Shown here piece after piece: positions 21,121 to 33,252 of a stretch of DNA of 64,000 bases. This DNA is from Kuschelorhynchus macadamiae. Lineage: Eukaryota > Arthropoda > Insecta > Coleoptera > Curculionidae. Each line of letters opens with the position of its first letter. The first letter of the stretch is position 1. The notes beneath the pieces were generated by a model that searched no databases, was not told the DNA's origin, and was given only the letters and a program-made list of their open reading frames with translations. Location of the stretch: the NCBI GenBank assembly GCA_030620095.1, contig JAUTXW010003370.1, forward strand, positions 493,778-557,777. The letters are read 5' to 3'. Position numbers and translations under genes: made by a program.

Positions 21121-21506
21121 GCGAACTAAGAGTTTTAAGTACCATGCCAACTAGACCTAGTCTAACTCTTACACCTTTTTAATTAATACGGGGGTAACAC
21201 TTGCACAGTATGAATAATCATTAGGACTAGACTAACTAGGTCTCTCCAAATATTCCGGGGCACCTTAAAATAAAACACATTGCACCTGAATATTTTTTGA
21301 GATTCGTAACTAAGTATAGACTGATATTGGCAACCTCGCAGTTTTGGTTAAAGTCATGGGGAATTTTTATTTGTAACTAAAACCGAGGATTAATAACTTA
21401 AACCCACCATGTTTGAATTTTCCCTCTTTATTTTCGTTCAGATTTTGTTTAACATTTTTCCGCGTACTTAGAGTCGCACACATACCATTGAGTGGTGTGG
21501 AGTTAT

Positions 21507-21507
21507 G

Positions 21508-21577
<70 letters not shown>
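21507..21577. repeat. (TA)n microsatellite flanked by a direct repeat
   Basis: About 70 bp of TA. Both sides carry ATACCATTGAGTGGTGTG (21482 and 21576), so the TA tract lies between two copies of an ~18-bp sequence. Confidence 0.8.
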
Positions 21578-21579
<2 letters not shown>

Positions 21580-21636
21580 ATTGAGTGGTGTGTGGAGTCA
21601 TAGTACACGAAATAGTGTGTGTTGGATTTTATTTTA

Positions 21637-21854
21637 TTAATGGCGTTTTTTGTTTACTTGTCGATCGTCCGGATATTCTAAATTATCTTCTATACGCTTC
21701 AAAATATTTACAATTGTCGGTTTTGTAAGACGAAATCGTTTAAAAAATGTCATGTTATCCATATCATCAAAATAAATAGAACGGTCAAAATTCTTCTAGG
21801 AAAACCGTTTTCCACAATATCAAATATTTCCAAATCGTCTTGGAATATTTCCAT
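21637..21854 (-). pseudogene. Harbinger-like transposase N-terminal fragment
   Basis: The minus-strand ATG at 21854 starts MEIFQDDLEIFDIVENGF. After a frameshift coding resumes as FDRSIYFDDMDNMTFFKRFR and ends near EDNLEYPDDR. This acidic start and the FFKRFRLTKPTIVNILKRI helix match the N-terminal region of PIF/Harbinger transposases. The DDE catalytic part is absent. Identification is by pattern only. Confidence 0.45.
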
Positions 21855-22904
<1,050 letters not shown>

Positions 22905-23334
22905 CAGAAATCAGAAAAATGAGAGCTTAAATTAAAAAAAAATTATAGGGTGTTACATATCATTTTTTCGATCTGATTAATAAGTCTGGCGATTCAGGCA
23001 GTTACAATTCTAAAAAATGTGTTTTTTCCATAATAACTTAATTACGGCTGTAGTTGGGGGTCAAATTATAATAGAGGACCTTGTACATTTTTTTGGTAAA
23101 AGTGGCCAGAAGAAATCCAAGCGTTTAATTGTAATTAAGAAACTCTGAAATCAAAATTTGCGATTGGTGTTGGCCTGTCATAACGTACCTTGCGAGCCGT
23201 TCTGTTCGTAGGCCGTTCGTTACTCAATATTTTCAAGGCCATCAAAAATCCCTTTCAGCCTTGAGAGAATACTTAAAAAGACATTACGATATAAAGCATG
23301 CCACAAAGTTTGAGACATTTAAATATATATTCTG
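22905..23334. other. No gene seen
   Basis: No feature recognised. Confidence 0.3.
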
Positions 23335-23465
23335 ATTAGTGAATAGTGTAAACAGCTGGTCTAAGTCCTTAACGGGACTGCCAGGCGTGAACTGAGCTTT
23401 TTGTCAGACCCCATTCACATTTTTTAAGGGAGAAAGGAAATTTCGAATTAAAACACATACTTGGA
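23335..23465 (+). repeat. ~135-bp dispersed repeat, copy 1
   Basis: Shares TAAGTCCTTAACGGG-CTGCCAGGCGTGAACTGAGC and flanks with 24718-24855. Both copies begin TATTCTGATTAG and end near AAAACxCATA. Direct orientation, about 1.38 kb apart; it could be terminal repeats of a small non-autonomous element. Confidence 0.7.
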
Positions 23466-23870
23466 AGCAATAGATTTACTTTTCAAATTTCAAGCCATTT
23501 AATTGCTATGTGCGCAGCAAATCCAGCAACTCCATATCTCAGACCTTGAATGTGTATGTAAAATTCGCTGACTAGCAAATTATGGTTAAGGTATTGATCG
23601 CAGTAGATCAAACCCCTGATCACATGCGTTAGCTAAAGCCACATTCGTTTCTGCGATCTGATAATTCGCATCAAGAAGTGCATTTCTGTAAAAATTATGA
23701 AGTCTTTCAAGCTGTGCTTTGATATTACAAATGTTGAACATCTTTAATGCTCCGAAACTGTAGAAAGAATGGCATTAACGTTAAGTATGTTTCGTCTCTA
23801 TAACTAGAGAGGGTTTGAGGTGTATTGCGCATGCTTCGTAATACCTAAAAGAAAAGAAATATAAATCTGT

Positions 23871-24055
23871 CAACAAGGAACGTGGTTTTACTATGTATCT
23901 TGAATATCAAATTGTGAGGACGTTAGCATGTCAAAAGTGTCACCTTGAAATGAGACATCTGGCAACAAGGAATGTGATTTACTATGTATCTTTGAATACC
24001 AAGTTTGCGAGGACGTTAGAAAGTCAAAAGTGTTACCTTGAATATGGGACTCTTA
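23871..24055 (+). repeat. 92-bp tandem repeat, two copies
   Basis: CAACAAGGAA at 23871 and CAACAAGG at 23963 begin two similar units that both contain TACTATGTATCTT, GAGGACGTTAG and GTCAAAAGTGT. Confidence 0.75.
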
Positions 24056-24197
24056 AGCACTCATATTTTGTAAGGGTGTCTTCTGAATGGAGGGGGGTTT
24101 CTCGTGAATATAACCAGGCGTATCTTGAATGTGAAGTCAGTTCTTCGCTTTTGCTTTGAACGCGCTAAACTCGTTGAGTAAATCAATCGTCTTCAAT

Positions 24198-24416
24198 ATG
24201 TTTAACGATGCTAGTTTAGCTATGGGTTCTGCTACCCAAGATGCGTTATTGGAAATACTGTCTGGGGATGACTTCACGAAGGCCGATAACACGTTTGAGG
24301 ATCTATTGGATACCATCGATTTCAGGTGTTTTGAAGAGCCACAGCCAACGCCTTCAAACAATAAAATTATTGTTACCCAAGATATAGTAATAACTCCGGC
24401 AAAAACAAAAAAGTGA
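24198..24416 (+). CDS. Small acidic ORF of unknown function
   Basis: The ATG at 24198 gives a 72-residue frame starting MFNDASLAMGSATQDALLEI, acidic in the middle (FEDLLDTIDF), ending TPAKTKK before TGA. I do not recognise it. It lies between the two copies of the ~135-bp repeat (23335, 24718) and may be part of a small mobile element. The codon pattern is plausible but the length is short, so it may be chance. Confidence 0.25.
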   Translation: MFNDASLAMGSATQDALLEILSGDDFTKADNTFEDLLDTIDFRCFEEPQPTPSNNKIIVTQDIVITPAKTKK

Positions 24417-24717
24417 CGTGGGTCATCAACCAAGTTTCAGAAGTTATTGACGAATGGGACGACTTACCCTTACTTGTTTTTTTTTTTGTTATTTCAAATT
24501 TGTTTTTTAATCTAGCTCTAGATACATGTAAAGATGGTTAAAAATATGAAATGTACTTTTTTTAATGCGACTGAGTTAAAAAAAAACATTGAAAATAAGT
24601 TATTGTGGTTTCTTTTGTAATTATGTCTGTGATTGGACAAGTTTTAAAAAAACAGTGGAAGTTTTTGAAAGACAAACTTTGACTTTTTAATTTGTTTTTT
24701 ACGTACATCAAATATGT
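24417..24717. other. No gene seen
   Basis: T-rich and A-rich runs only. Confidence 0.3.
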
Positions 24718-24855
24718 ATTCTGATTAGCGAATAGTGAAAAGAGCTTCTGGTCGGACTAAGTCCTTAACGGGGCTGCCAGGCGTGAACTGAGCTCTTTGT
24801 CGCACCCCATTCGCTTTTTTATGTGTAAAAGACAATTTCAAACTAAAACCCATAA
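24718..24855 (+). repeat. ~135-bp dispersed repeat, copy 2
   Basis: Partner of 23335-23465, roughly 85 percent similar by eye. Confidence 0.7.
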
Positions 24856-25200
24856 TTGGAGAGAGTAGTCTCTACCGCCACCCTCTAATCAACTGTTAGG
24901 TCGATAAAGGATGGTGGTGGTCACGGCGGCAACGATAAATTGTCACCGATTGTAAGGCATTCCTCGAAAAGCCCATCTGTGTTTTTATTTTAGGTGTTCT
25001 CTCGGTACACCTAACACAAATGACTTTGCTATTTATCGAGTATGATCTTACGCGACATACTTGTTTGGCTGGTCTTTCCGGTGTCATGGTTGGAAATTAA
25101 ATGGTCTGCTCGCTGTCAAAGGTATATACAAAATCAGGGGAAGTGGGTCGTGCAAACGGGGCACGGGTGCTAAGCAGCTCGAATTCAAAAATAGGCTACG
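24856..25200. other. Unassigned, possibly retroelement LTR or flank
   Basis: No coding signal. The boundary with the Gypsy 2 LTR cannot be set because the partner LTR is not in the window. Confidence 0.25.
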
Positions 25201-25556
25201 TGCCAAAAGTAAAATTATTCAGGGAATAAAGTTTTGTACTACGTAATTCAGTAAGACCTTTAATGTATTAATTGTATTATTCAGAAATTCACTTTTTAAA
25301 AAGTTTTATTATTTAACTTTAAAATTACTTTATACAATATCGGAACTTTAAAAACGGTATATAATATGAACTAACTAATATTTACAATTTACAGCGTTTT
25401 ATATGTTTAAAAACGCTGATGCGGCACCTTCCAGCTGTGGGAATTGCAACTCGAAGTTACTGCTTACAATGCATTCCTTGAAATGTTGAAATTGCTATAT
25501 CCGATGCCGTGTGACTGAAGGTCATTGCCTACAGGTGGCTATAAACGGATATAACA
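25200..25556 (-). repeat. Gypsy 2, presumed 3' LTR (outer end unresolved)
   Basis: On the minus strand a polypurine tract (CCAAGAGGGGG) is followed at 25556 by TGTTATATCC, a TG start of an LTR. AATAAAACTTTT near 25305 (minus) could serve as its polyadenylation signal. Without the partner LTR the left boundary is a guess. Confidence 0.4.
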
Positions 25557-25606
25557 ACCCCCTCTTGGTAAAAAGTTAACAGCCTGTGTCAACTTTTGTG
25601 AGATCA

Positions 25607-26890
25607 TTATATTTCGTCTTCGTATTCTTCATCTTGAGCTTGAGGGTGGATGGCTGGCCGTCTTCTCACACGAATGCTGCTTAGTCTGAGTTTGACTGTC
25701 TTTCGCTGTTGTGGTCTAGGCGGAGGTGGTGTACCATCATCCAATGGAGCCATGGTGATGCTAGGTAGTTTTTTACGGCGACACTTACATATTATGTACG
25801 AAACGAAATGTATAATATTGAATTATCGTCCCGCGCAATATATTTTTGTGTTGTAGGGATTATATGATGAAATTCTGTTCGATTATCTAATACGGGTATT
25901 GGATACAGATGATACAGAGTATAGCTTTCAGGGTTTACTAAGGGTATTTTTAGAATAAACACTCCTTTAGTATCTGATTGATATGCTTTAAGTTCGATAA
26001 TCTCAACGTACCGGGCAAGTGTTGAAAAGTATACAAGTAGAGGAAGATTATTTTTTCTGAGAGATTGTGAAATTTCTTGAAGGGAACTAAACAGATCTCT
26101 CAGGGTTATTATTGAACTGTGTAAGATATTTAGTCTAGCGAATGATATCGCGTTTAGAGCATCGTTAAGAAAATTTTCTATAAAAGAATAACTCTCCATT
26201 AATGACTCACATAAATCTAGAGTTCTTATCTGGGCATGGTAAAATGCGAGGTCGTCGGAAATGTCCATTATCGATTTGTGGATTTCGTTTATGTCCCGGT
26301 TAAATGTTTCTTCGTCTATTTGAAGTTTTTGTATTGACGCGTTAAAGGTTTTTATTACTGAGGTAGTAACTGATATCTGATTTTTGAGGAGATTTTCGAT
26401 ATGTCTTTCGTCTTGAGTGACTTTATCAATGCATTCATTGAAGTACTCACTTTTTTCCAGTTATGAATTTCCAGACAGTGCCTATACTGTTGAATATTCC
26501 GCGCTTCTCCCTGTAACTATATTTTTTCGTATTCGCGGATATTTCTTTGTATTTTAAATTGACAGTCTCGGATATTTGATTAAGCAGGCTGACATGAGTT
26601 TGTATTTCGGATTTGAAAGATAACATTCTCGGCGAGTCAACATCTACAAAGCCATATAATAATCCTTCTAGGATCTTATCATTATTGGCGATAGCTTCTT
26701 TTATGTAACAAAGATCTTTCTACACGAGGAGTGTATAAAGACTTTTTTTACATAAAGAAGTCGTTTGACACTTTGACAGAACCTTCTTCGTGGAAGAATA
26801 TTCCGAGTGTGTTGTTGATAGGTGTAATCGAAAATTGGGTCAGGCCTACCGAGAGGAGCCCGAGGAATCTGTAAAGAAGAAAAATACTTA
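25607..26890 (-). pseudogene. Gypsy 2 envelope (F-like fusion protein) remnant
   Basis: Minus-strand pieces fit the baculovirus-F-like envelope of errantiviruses: a surface-side piece near 26890-26700; a furin-type cleavage site REKR followed by GIFNSIG (about 26520); a helical ectodomain stretch through 26268-25792; and a proline-rich basic/acidic cytoplasmic tail ending at 25607. A frameshift follows shortly after the cleavage site. Much of the distal ectodomain and nearly all of the transmembrane segment are missing at about 25795. The gene is a relic. I describe only what is visible and do not reconstruct it. Confidence 0.6.
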
Positions 26891-26926
26891 TTCAAAATAG
26901 GGTTTTAGCCTGTCGAAGTTGACTTT

Positions 26927-27781
26927 TTACAATTTATTTCCGACTTTGTATTCAGGGATACTAGTTACGTGTTCGTCAAACCTGACTTTTGCTTTTTTTT
27001 GTCGTTTTGTTTTTGCTCTAGCGATTTTGTAAAAGTATTCCATACGATTATTAAAGTCTCTTACGTCTTTTGATATTAATTTTTTTCTGGTTGTATAAAA
27101 ATTCGGGTGGTCTACTTGACGTGTGACCAAAAATAAGTTCAAACGGGGTAAACCCGTGTGTTTTATTTTTCGTATTGTTGTAGCAGATCAAACTGATGAG
27201 GTTGCATAGAACCTTTCAATTTCAATTCAAAGATGTTTGAATAATGAGTTGTCAAATTCGCGCCCATAGTCGCAATGTATTCTTAGGGGTCTACTGAAGT
27301 GTTGGAAAAATATTAATAAGGTATTTACAATTGTCGACGCTTTTTTGTCTTCGATTGCCTAAGCCTGTGTGAATTTTGTAAGTTCGTCTCGAATCGTGAG
27401 TGCCTAACATCTGATTGCATATTCGAAGATGTCAATGTTTATCTTTTCAAATGGGGTTTTCCGAGTTTCCGTTAGGACAAGGAGCGTATTTAGGTTTTTT
27501 CGGCATATTTCGCACCTTTTTATTAATTTTTCGACATCTTTTGTTAAGTTCGGCCAATTGTACTTTTCTCTTATGCGCCTGACTGTCTCGTTAGGGTCGA
27601 ATTCATTTTGGGCCTTAAATAGGACATAGAATAAGTGTTGGGCTGCAATTTCCGGATCGAATGGTATTGGGATAATAAAGTATTTTCTATCTTTCATGGT
27701 TTTGCTAGAGACAATGTTAACGCTCATGTTTTCAAAATGAACGTTTTCCTCGAAGATATCTTCGATTATTTTATAATGCAT
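26927..27781 (-). pseudogene. Gypsy 2 integrase pieces
   Basis: 27781-27404 holds the zinc-binding region (IREKYNWPNLTKDVEKLIKR, then CEICRKN) and the start of the core (FEKINIDIFE, a first-Asp context). 27142-26927 holds the C-terminal region (RDFNNRMEYFYKIARAKTKR ... EYKVGNKL). The catalytic core between them (about 27150-27400) is out of frame and eroded. Confidence 0.7.
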
Positions 27782-28066
27782 TTCTTCTAGTTTATTTTGC
27801 TAGAAAAAGGTAATAATTAGTTTATGTGGTTTATCTAAAAACTGTGAATTTAAAAATTCGACCTTGGAATACTCAATTATTGATTTGGTTTGGTACAGGT
27901 CTACATACTTGTTGTATTCCTGTGTAATGTACTCGTCGTCTATCTCAACGTCATTGGACTCTGGCTGGTTTTGATTTTCGTTTTCGCTATTATTTTCATT
28001 GGCTGCAAAAATGGGGAGTTTTGATCGAAAATTTGTGCATTCTTGGAAATAATTAAATTTTATTCG

Positions 28067-29526
28067 CTATAGAGCATCTGCATTTTTGTTTATTTTACCC
28101 GGTTTATGTTCTATTTTATAGTTGTATTCTTTTAATTTTAGACGCCATCGCGCAAATCTGCCTCCGGGATCTTTAATTGAAAACAACCATGATAATGGCC
28201 GGTGGTAGATTAGAATGGGATCTGAAATTAGGGCTTTCTTTAATTCTGCATTTGCACTTTTATATTCAGAATCAAAGAAGAATGGGATGTCCTTTTTTAA
28301 GAGTTTAGTTAAAGGCTTGGATATTGTTGCAAAGTTTGGAATGAATCGGCGGTAATATCCCGCTAGTCTCAGAAAGGATTTAATGTCCTTTGCGTTTTTT
28401 GGTTTTGGGAAATTTTGAATGCATATCACTTTTGAGGGGTTAGGTTTAACACCATCTTTGGTGACGAGGTGTCCCAGATAGGCAATTTCTTTCACACACT
28501 CACAAACTCACATTTATCTGGTTGAATTTTAAGGTTTGCGTTTCGGAGACGCTTAAAGACTTCTTTTAGTCGGGCTACATGCTCATGTGTGGTGGGCGAG
28601 TAGACGATTATATCGTCCATGTATACAAGGCAGCCCTCGTTTTGAATGTCCAAGAAAATGTTGTCTATGACGCGTTGAAACGTGCACGGGGCATTCTGCA
28701 GACCGAATGGCATGCGAACGAATTCATAGTGTCGATTGTCAACTGAAAATGCTGTCTTTGTTATGTCATCGGGATTGATCTCAATTTGATGAAAGCCGGA
28801 CGCGAGATCAAGCGTGGAAAAATATTGACATTTACCAAGTTGGTCCAAAAGGTCTAAAATGTTTGGCATAGGATATTTATCATCAATACTAAGGTCATTG
28901 AGCTTTCTGTAGTCAATGACTACACGCCATTTTTGTTTCCCGGATGCATAAAGTTTTTTGGGTACCACCCATACAGGTGAGGACCACGGTGAAATGGAAG
29001 GCCATATGATTCCTTGGTCTAACATCTTTCCCATCTGTGTTTTCACTTCCTCTTTATGTATCTGAGGATACCTATAAGATTTTGTGAAAACGGGCTTTGC
29101 ATTATTAGTTTCTATAACGTGCTTGATTTTATTGGTGAAAGTTAGTTTATCACCTTCGATGTAAAATATGTCAGAGTATTCTAGGCAGAGATTTGTGATC
29201 ATTTCCCTTTCCTCGGAATTAAGGTGCTCGGTTCTTAACTTGTTTCGAATTATCTGTATTCTGTCGATTTGACCGGCTTCATAATTATCTTGAGTATTTA
29301 GGTTTATGACAGCATCATTAGGGGTAATTGGTTCGATAGAAAAATCGGAAAAATCGATGGTTTTTGGCATGGCGTTAGCATTTAAAATAGAAGTCATAAA
29401 TTCACCGCTTTCGTTAACATATACAATAGCATTTGGTAAACGAACTTTTTCTTTTTCTTGAGACATTACTAGGGTGTCTGTATTTTTTAAATTACATGTT
29501 AATTTAAAGTTTTCTTTTCTGTGCAA
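28067..29526 (-). pseudogene. Gypsy 2 reverse transcriptase with most of RNase H deleted
   Basis: A long, well-preserved frame (29526-28492) contains fingers and palm motifs: WSSPVWVVPKK, WRVVIDYRKLN, FSTLDLASGFHQIE (catalytic Asp), FGLQNAPCTFQRVID and the catalytic box LVYMDDIIVYS. A single frame change near 28493 leads to the thumb (AYLGHLVTKDGVKPNPSK). There the text jumps from ALISDPILIYH directly to RPLSWLFSIKDPGG near 28205. Roughly the first two catalytic motifs of RNase H are missing in an in-frame deletion, while the final KPGKINKNADAL survives. Reverse transcriptase catalytic residues are intact. Confidence 0.85.
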
Positions 29527-29897
29527 GCGTCAATAGAAATTTTGTTGTTTATCTCGTTTTTATTGACATTTTTTGGTGTTTTAATAGCCCCGACTTTATG
29601 GAAAGGAATCGTTTTAAACTTCGTTATTAAATTTTTAGATTTAAGATCAATTATGCACTCATAATGTTCGACAAAATCAAGTCCTAACATGCCATCAAAT
29701 TCAATACCTAAGTTATAAATGTATATAAATAAAGGGACAAGGGTCGATTCAAATATGGACAATTTCTGATTTGTTATTCCTTGAATAGTTATGTTTTCTG
29801 GTGACTTTTTTTTCACGGTATTTTCTTTAAAAATAGATATCTCGGCTCCGGTGTCAATTAATAGTTTGAATGTATTTGAGGCATCGTTAATATAGTC
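29499..29897 (-). pseudogene. Gypsy 2 aspartic protease
   Basis: The frame carries FKLLIDTGAEISIFK (DTGA active site) and LGIEFDGMLGLDFVEHYECI (the downstream hydrophobic-Gly motif), a full retropepsin fold of about 130 residues. The first residues of the local frame (upstream of 29897) belong to the inserted transposon's end. The gag side continues beyond the transposon at 32329. Confidence 0.75.
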
Positions 29898-32326
29898 CAG
29901 GGTGTCCGGATATGGTTGCAAAAGCAGGGTATCTCGCTTATTTTTAAAGATAGAACTTTGCGGTTTTCACGAACCTGAGCTAATTTTTTGTGAAACTCAT
30001 GAAGCCGTAATTAAATTAAAAATTTCCATAGCCTTCTTCGTTTATGAGATACAGGGCGAAATAGAAAATTTTGCATTTTGGGACCCCCCTCGTATCTCGG
30101 TTATCCTTTAACTTAACGCAAAGGGAAAAATTGCTGCTTATGCAGTTTTTTACGCTGGATCCAGTGGCGTAGTCATATTTTTCATTTGAGTTGTTATTTT
30201 TTAGATATGACCCAAAGTTGTGTTTTTTTAAATGGGACACCCTGTATATTTGTCCAGAAATTGATTTGTCCTTTTAAAAGCTTCTCAAAAATATATAATA
30301 GTATGGGTCTATTTTAATAAACAACAACAAAAATCCTAATTTTTATAATTATCATCCCAAATTTTGCAGTAGGCCATGCAAAACGATGCCGTTTTCTTTT
30401 GTTTTCTTGGAAGCAAATGACATTTCCCAATTTTGTACGCGTATATAAAATATAGCCCTAGTTTTTTGTATTTATTTATTGTGTAAAATATATCTGTATT
30501 ATTATGGAAGAAAACCAAACTTTCGAACATTATGAAAAGTACGATATGTTAGCTTGTTTTATATTAAGTAATGAAAATGTTGAAGCGGCTTCTGAGATGT
30601 ATTTTAACAGGTAAATAGTTAATTTTTAGGTATGTTGAAATATTATTGCTTAACTTTTATTTAGATATCCAGAAAGGAGGCAACCTAATATATCCACTTT
30701 TTATCGGATAAAAAAGAATTTACTTAATCACGGATCATTTATCAAACCTCGTACGAAAACATATAATAAAGAAAATCGGGAGGCTGAGGAAATTACGGTT
30801 TTGGCTAATGCAGAAGCTTACCCTACAAACTCTTGTAGGGCCTGTGAAAAGAGCATAGGGATTCCAAAAACTAGAGTTCAAGAAATTCTAAAGAAGCACA
30901 AATACCACCCATACAAATTTAGGCTCGTGCAGCACTTACAGCCAGGGGATGCAGAGCGTCGGGTAGTCTTCTGCAATTGGTTTCGAGAAAGATGCGATAT
31001 GGTTAGAGATTTTGAAAGGAAGGTTATATGGTCAGACGAAGCACATTTTAGTAATTCTGGTATACTCAATAGGCACAATAGTAGATTCTGGTTCCAGGAA
31101 AATCAACACCAAATATTTCCCAGAAGACAGCAGGGCAGGTTTGGTCTAAATGTGTCCTGCATCATTTTAGGAACACATATAAAATTTTATATATTTGAGG
31201 GAAATCTAACAGCCCATCGCTATATAGAAATTTTAGAGGCAGCTATACCTGAATTACTTGACGATGTTCCTCTAGCGCAAATTAACGAAATTTATTTTCA
31301 ACATGACGGTGCTCCTGCACACAATTCTGGAATGACGAGATTATTTCTGGACAATAATTTTACCAATCAAAGGATCGGAACAAATGGACCTATAAGATGG
31401 CCCCCTAGGTCCCCAGATTTGTCGATTTTAGATTTCTTTCTATGGGGATATCTGTAAAATAGAATTTACAAAGACCACTATGATAATGTCCAAGATTTAG
31501 GAAATGCAATAAGAGAAAATTTTCGCTATTTACAAAATCATCCTAAATTCCTAAAACGAAAATTGTGCGAAGCATGCATAGAACAAAATGGAAATAAGTT
31601 TGAACAGTTCTTTTGATTTCCTTGGTTACTGTAGTTCTTATACGACAGTTGATTTTTGCTGAAAGGCTTGTTACATAATAATTTAGTACTGTTTTGTTCT
31701 TGTGTTACATAAATCTAGGTAGGTGCTACTTTTTTGGTGCGAAATTATCATTACATATTTTGATAAATAGATTTAATTACATATTTATTTTGATTTATTG
31801 TTAAGATATAGATATTGTTAACGACTTTAAATAAAAGGCAGCATTGTTTTGCATGGCCTACTGCAAAATTTGGGATGATAATTATAAAAATTAGGATTTT
31901 TGTTGTTGTTTATTAAAATAGACCCATACTATTATACATTTTTGAGAAGCTTTTAAAAGAACAAATCAATTTCTGGACAAATATATAGGGTGTCCCATTT
32001 AAAAAAACAGAACTTTGGGTCATACCTAAAAAATAACAACTCAAATGAAAAATATGACTACGTCACTGGATTCAGCGTAAAAAACTGCATAAGCAGCAAT
32101 TTTTCCCTTTGCGTTAAGTTAAAGGATAGCCGAGATACGAGGGGGGTCCCAAAATGCAAAATTTTCTATTTCGCCCTGTATTTCATAAACGAAGAAGGCT
32201 ATGAAAATTTTGTTTACGGCTTCATGAGTTTCACAAAAAATTAGCTCAGGTTCGTGAAAACCGCAAGGTTCTATCTTTAAAAATAAGCGAGATACCCCGC
32301 TTTTGCAACCATATCCGGACACCCTG
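29898..32326 (+). mobile_element. IS630-Tc1-mariner-type transposon 1 with ~490-bp inverted repeats
   Basis: The ends are CAGGGTGTCCGGATATGG (29898) and its complement ending at 32326. Inverted arms continue for about 490 bp on each side (29898-30392 and 31844-32326). Each arm is itself bounded by the CAGGGTGTCC motif: the inner end reads GGGACACCCTG at about 30233-30243, mirrored near 31989. A TA follows the right end, but the left flank reads GTC, so the target duplication is not clean. A transposase gene with a small intron lies in the centre. Confidence 0.8.
30504..31616 (+). pseudogene. Transposase of transposon 1 (two exons, one premature stop)
   Basis: Exon 1 is 30504-30610 (MEENQTFEHYEKYDMLACFI onward). 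A 54-bp GT-AG intron lies at 30611-30664, and exon 2 runs from 30665 to TGA at 31614-31616; the exons join in frame through an Arg codon. Exon 2 carries a helix-turn-helix region (ACEKSIGIPKTRVQEILKKH) and the DDE domain: VIWSDEAHFSNSG, YFQHDGAPAHNS and RSPDLSILDFFLWG. Thirty-six residues separate the second and third catalytic Asp. A TAA at 31455 truncates the C-terminal tail, probably from AAA, while coding similarity continues to EQNGNKFEQFF. Nearly intact, recently dead. Confidence 0.8.
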
Positions 32327-32328
32327 TA

Positions 32329-32505
32329 CAGGTTCTTGGGGTTGACAGTAAGAAACAGGTTTAAAGGAAAAAAAAAACGTCTAAATTCATTGTCTGAATC
32401 TGACTCTGCAGTTCCGACACCGAGTTGATTGGCTTGGGTAGTGCTCTCCAGAGGATGGTTTTTGTAAAGGGTAGGTGGAAAATTTTGAAAATCTGAGCTG
32501 AGCAT
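32329..32505 (-). pseudogene. Gypsy 2 gag C-terminal piece
   Basis: The minus-strand frame reads NFPPTLYKNHPLESTTQANQ and then an acidic ESDSDNEFRRF, ending NPKNL at the transposon edge. This is the gag/protease junction side of Gypsy 2; the protease continues at 29897. Confidence 0.55.
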
Positions 32506-32516
32506 GCAGAGAAACG

Positions 32517-32939
32517 GTTTTTATTTTTTAAAACGAAAACCGTGCGTTCAACTCAAAATTACCAAGGGATCAAACTTGCTCAAAAATGAATGGGAATTTC
32601 AAAAATAATTTTTATTTAAAAAAATAAGTGGCGTACCATCAATGTCTGAGAAAATATGCAGGTCGGATTCCGTAGGGACGCCACTGGTGGAAATAAAAAA
32701 ATATGTTCTACCACAAAAAATTCCACTAGATGCATAGTACCTCTATACCAAATTTCATTACAATATCTAGAGTGGTATTCGAGATATCGAAAAATTATGA
32801 AATTATTGAAAGTTTAACACCCTGTATCTCAAAATTTACACCGCTTAAGACATATGTTTATATGAAGTTTTCTTCTTAAAATGAACCTAAAAATCACCTC
32901 CTTAAATATTGACACTCAATTAAGAAACACCCTGTATAC
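32517..32939. mobile_element. MITE-like fragment (CAGGGTGTTTCTTAA family)
   Basis: The right end reads AAGAAACACCCTGTATA (32924-32940) and an internal ACACCCTGTATCTCAAAA lies at 32818. The interior shares CCAGTGGCGT and the overall layout with the 59451-59871 element. The left end is not recognisable. Non-coding. It interrupts the gag of Gypsy 2. Confidence 0.5.
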
Positions 32940-33240
32940 TAGTAATACCATATTTTGGTTTCATTTGCTGAGCAAATTGGTCGAATTGTGTTTGGTCGTT
33001 TTCAGTATAATATTCTTGATATTCCAAGTTGCGATCATCTTGAGAATATTTGTCGTAATATTGTGGTTCTTCGTAAGATTTGGAATTTCTTTACATTCAA
33101 GGAGGACGAGATGCAGCATGATTTTGTTGGGTGGCTGCAAGTGGTCTATATTGAGACGAAAATGTGTTGGGTCTATTTTGCTGTGAAAAATGAGGCGAGC
33201 AGGAAACTGCCTTTGGTAATTTATGTTACCATTATTTTGA
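32940..33240 (-). pseudogene. Gypsy 2 gag middle piece
   Basis: The minus-strand frame with YEEPQYYDKYSQDDRNLEYQ and TQFDQFAQQMKPK, preceded by SRPP and QNRPNTFSSQYRP, has the Y/Q/N/E-rich composition of an errantivirus-like gag. Two stops near 33095 break it. The plus-strand frames here are shadows. Confidence 0.45.
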
Positions 33241-33252
33241 GAATATATATAT

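Larger units (their letters stand above)
25556..33240 (-). mobile_element. Env-bearing Gypsy (errantivirus-like) copy, interrupted and deleted
   Basis: Minus-strand order from right to left: gag remnants (33240-32940, 32505-32329), protease, reverse transcriptase, partial RNase H, integrase pieces, env pieces, polypurine tract and LTR start. It is cut by an IS630-type transposon (29898-32326) at the gag/protease junction and by a MITE-like piece (32517-32939) within gag. The 5' LTR was not found. Most of RNase H, part of integrase and a large part of env are missing, so this is an old dead copy of an insect endogenous retrovirus-like element. Confidence 0.8.

Noticed and set aside
24137..24433. 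Minus-strand frame opposite the small acidic ORF
   Set aside because: Shadow of the plus-strand frame; no domain.
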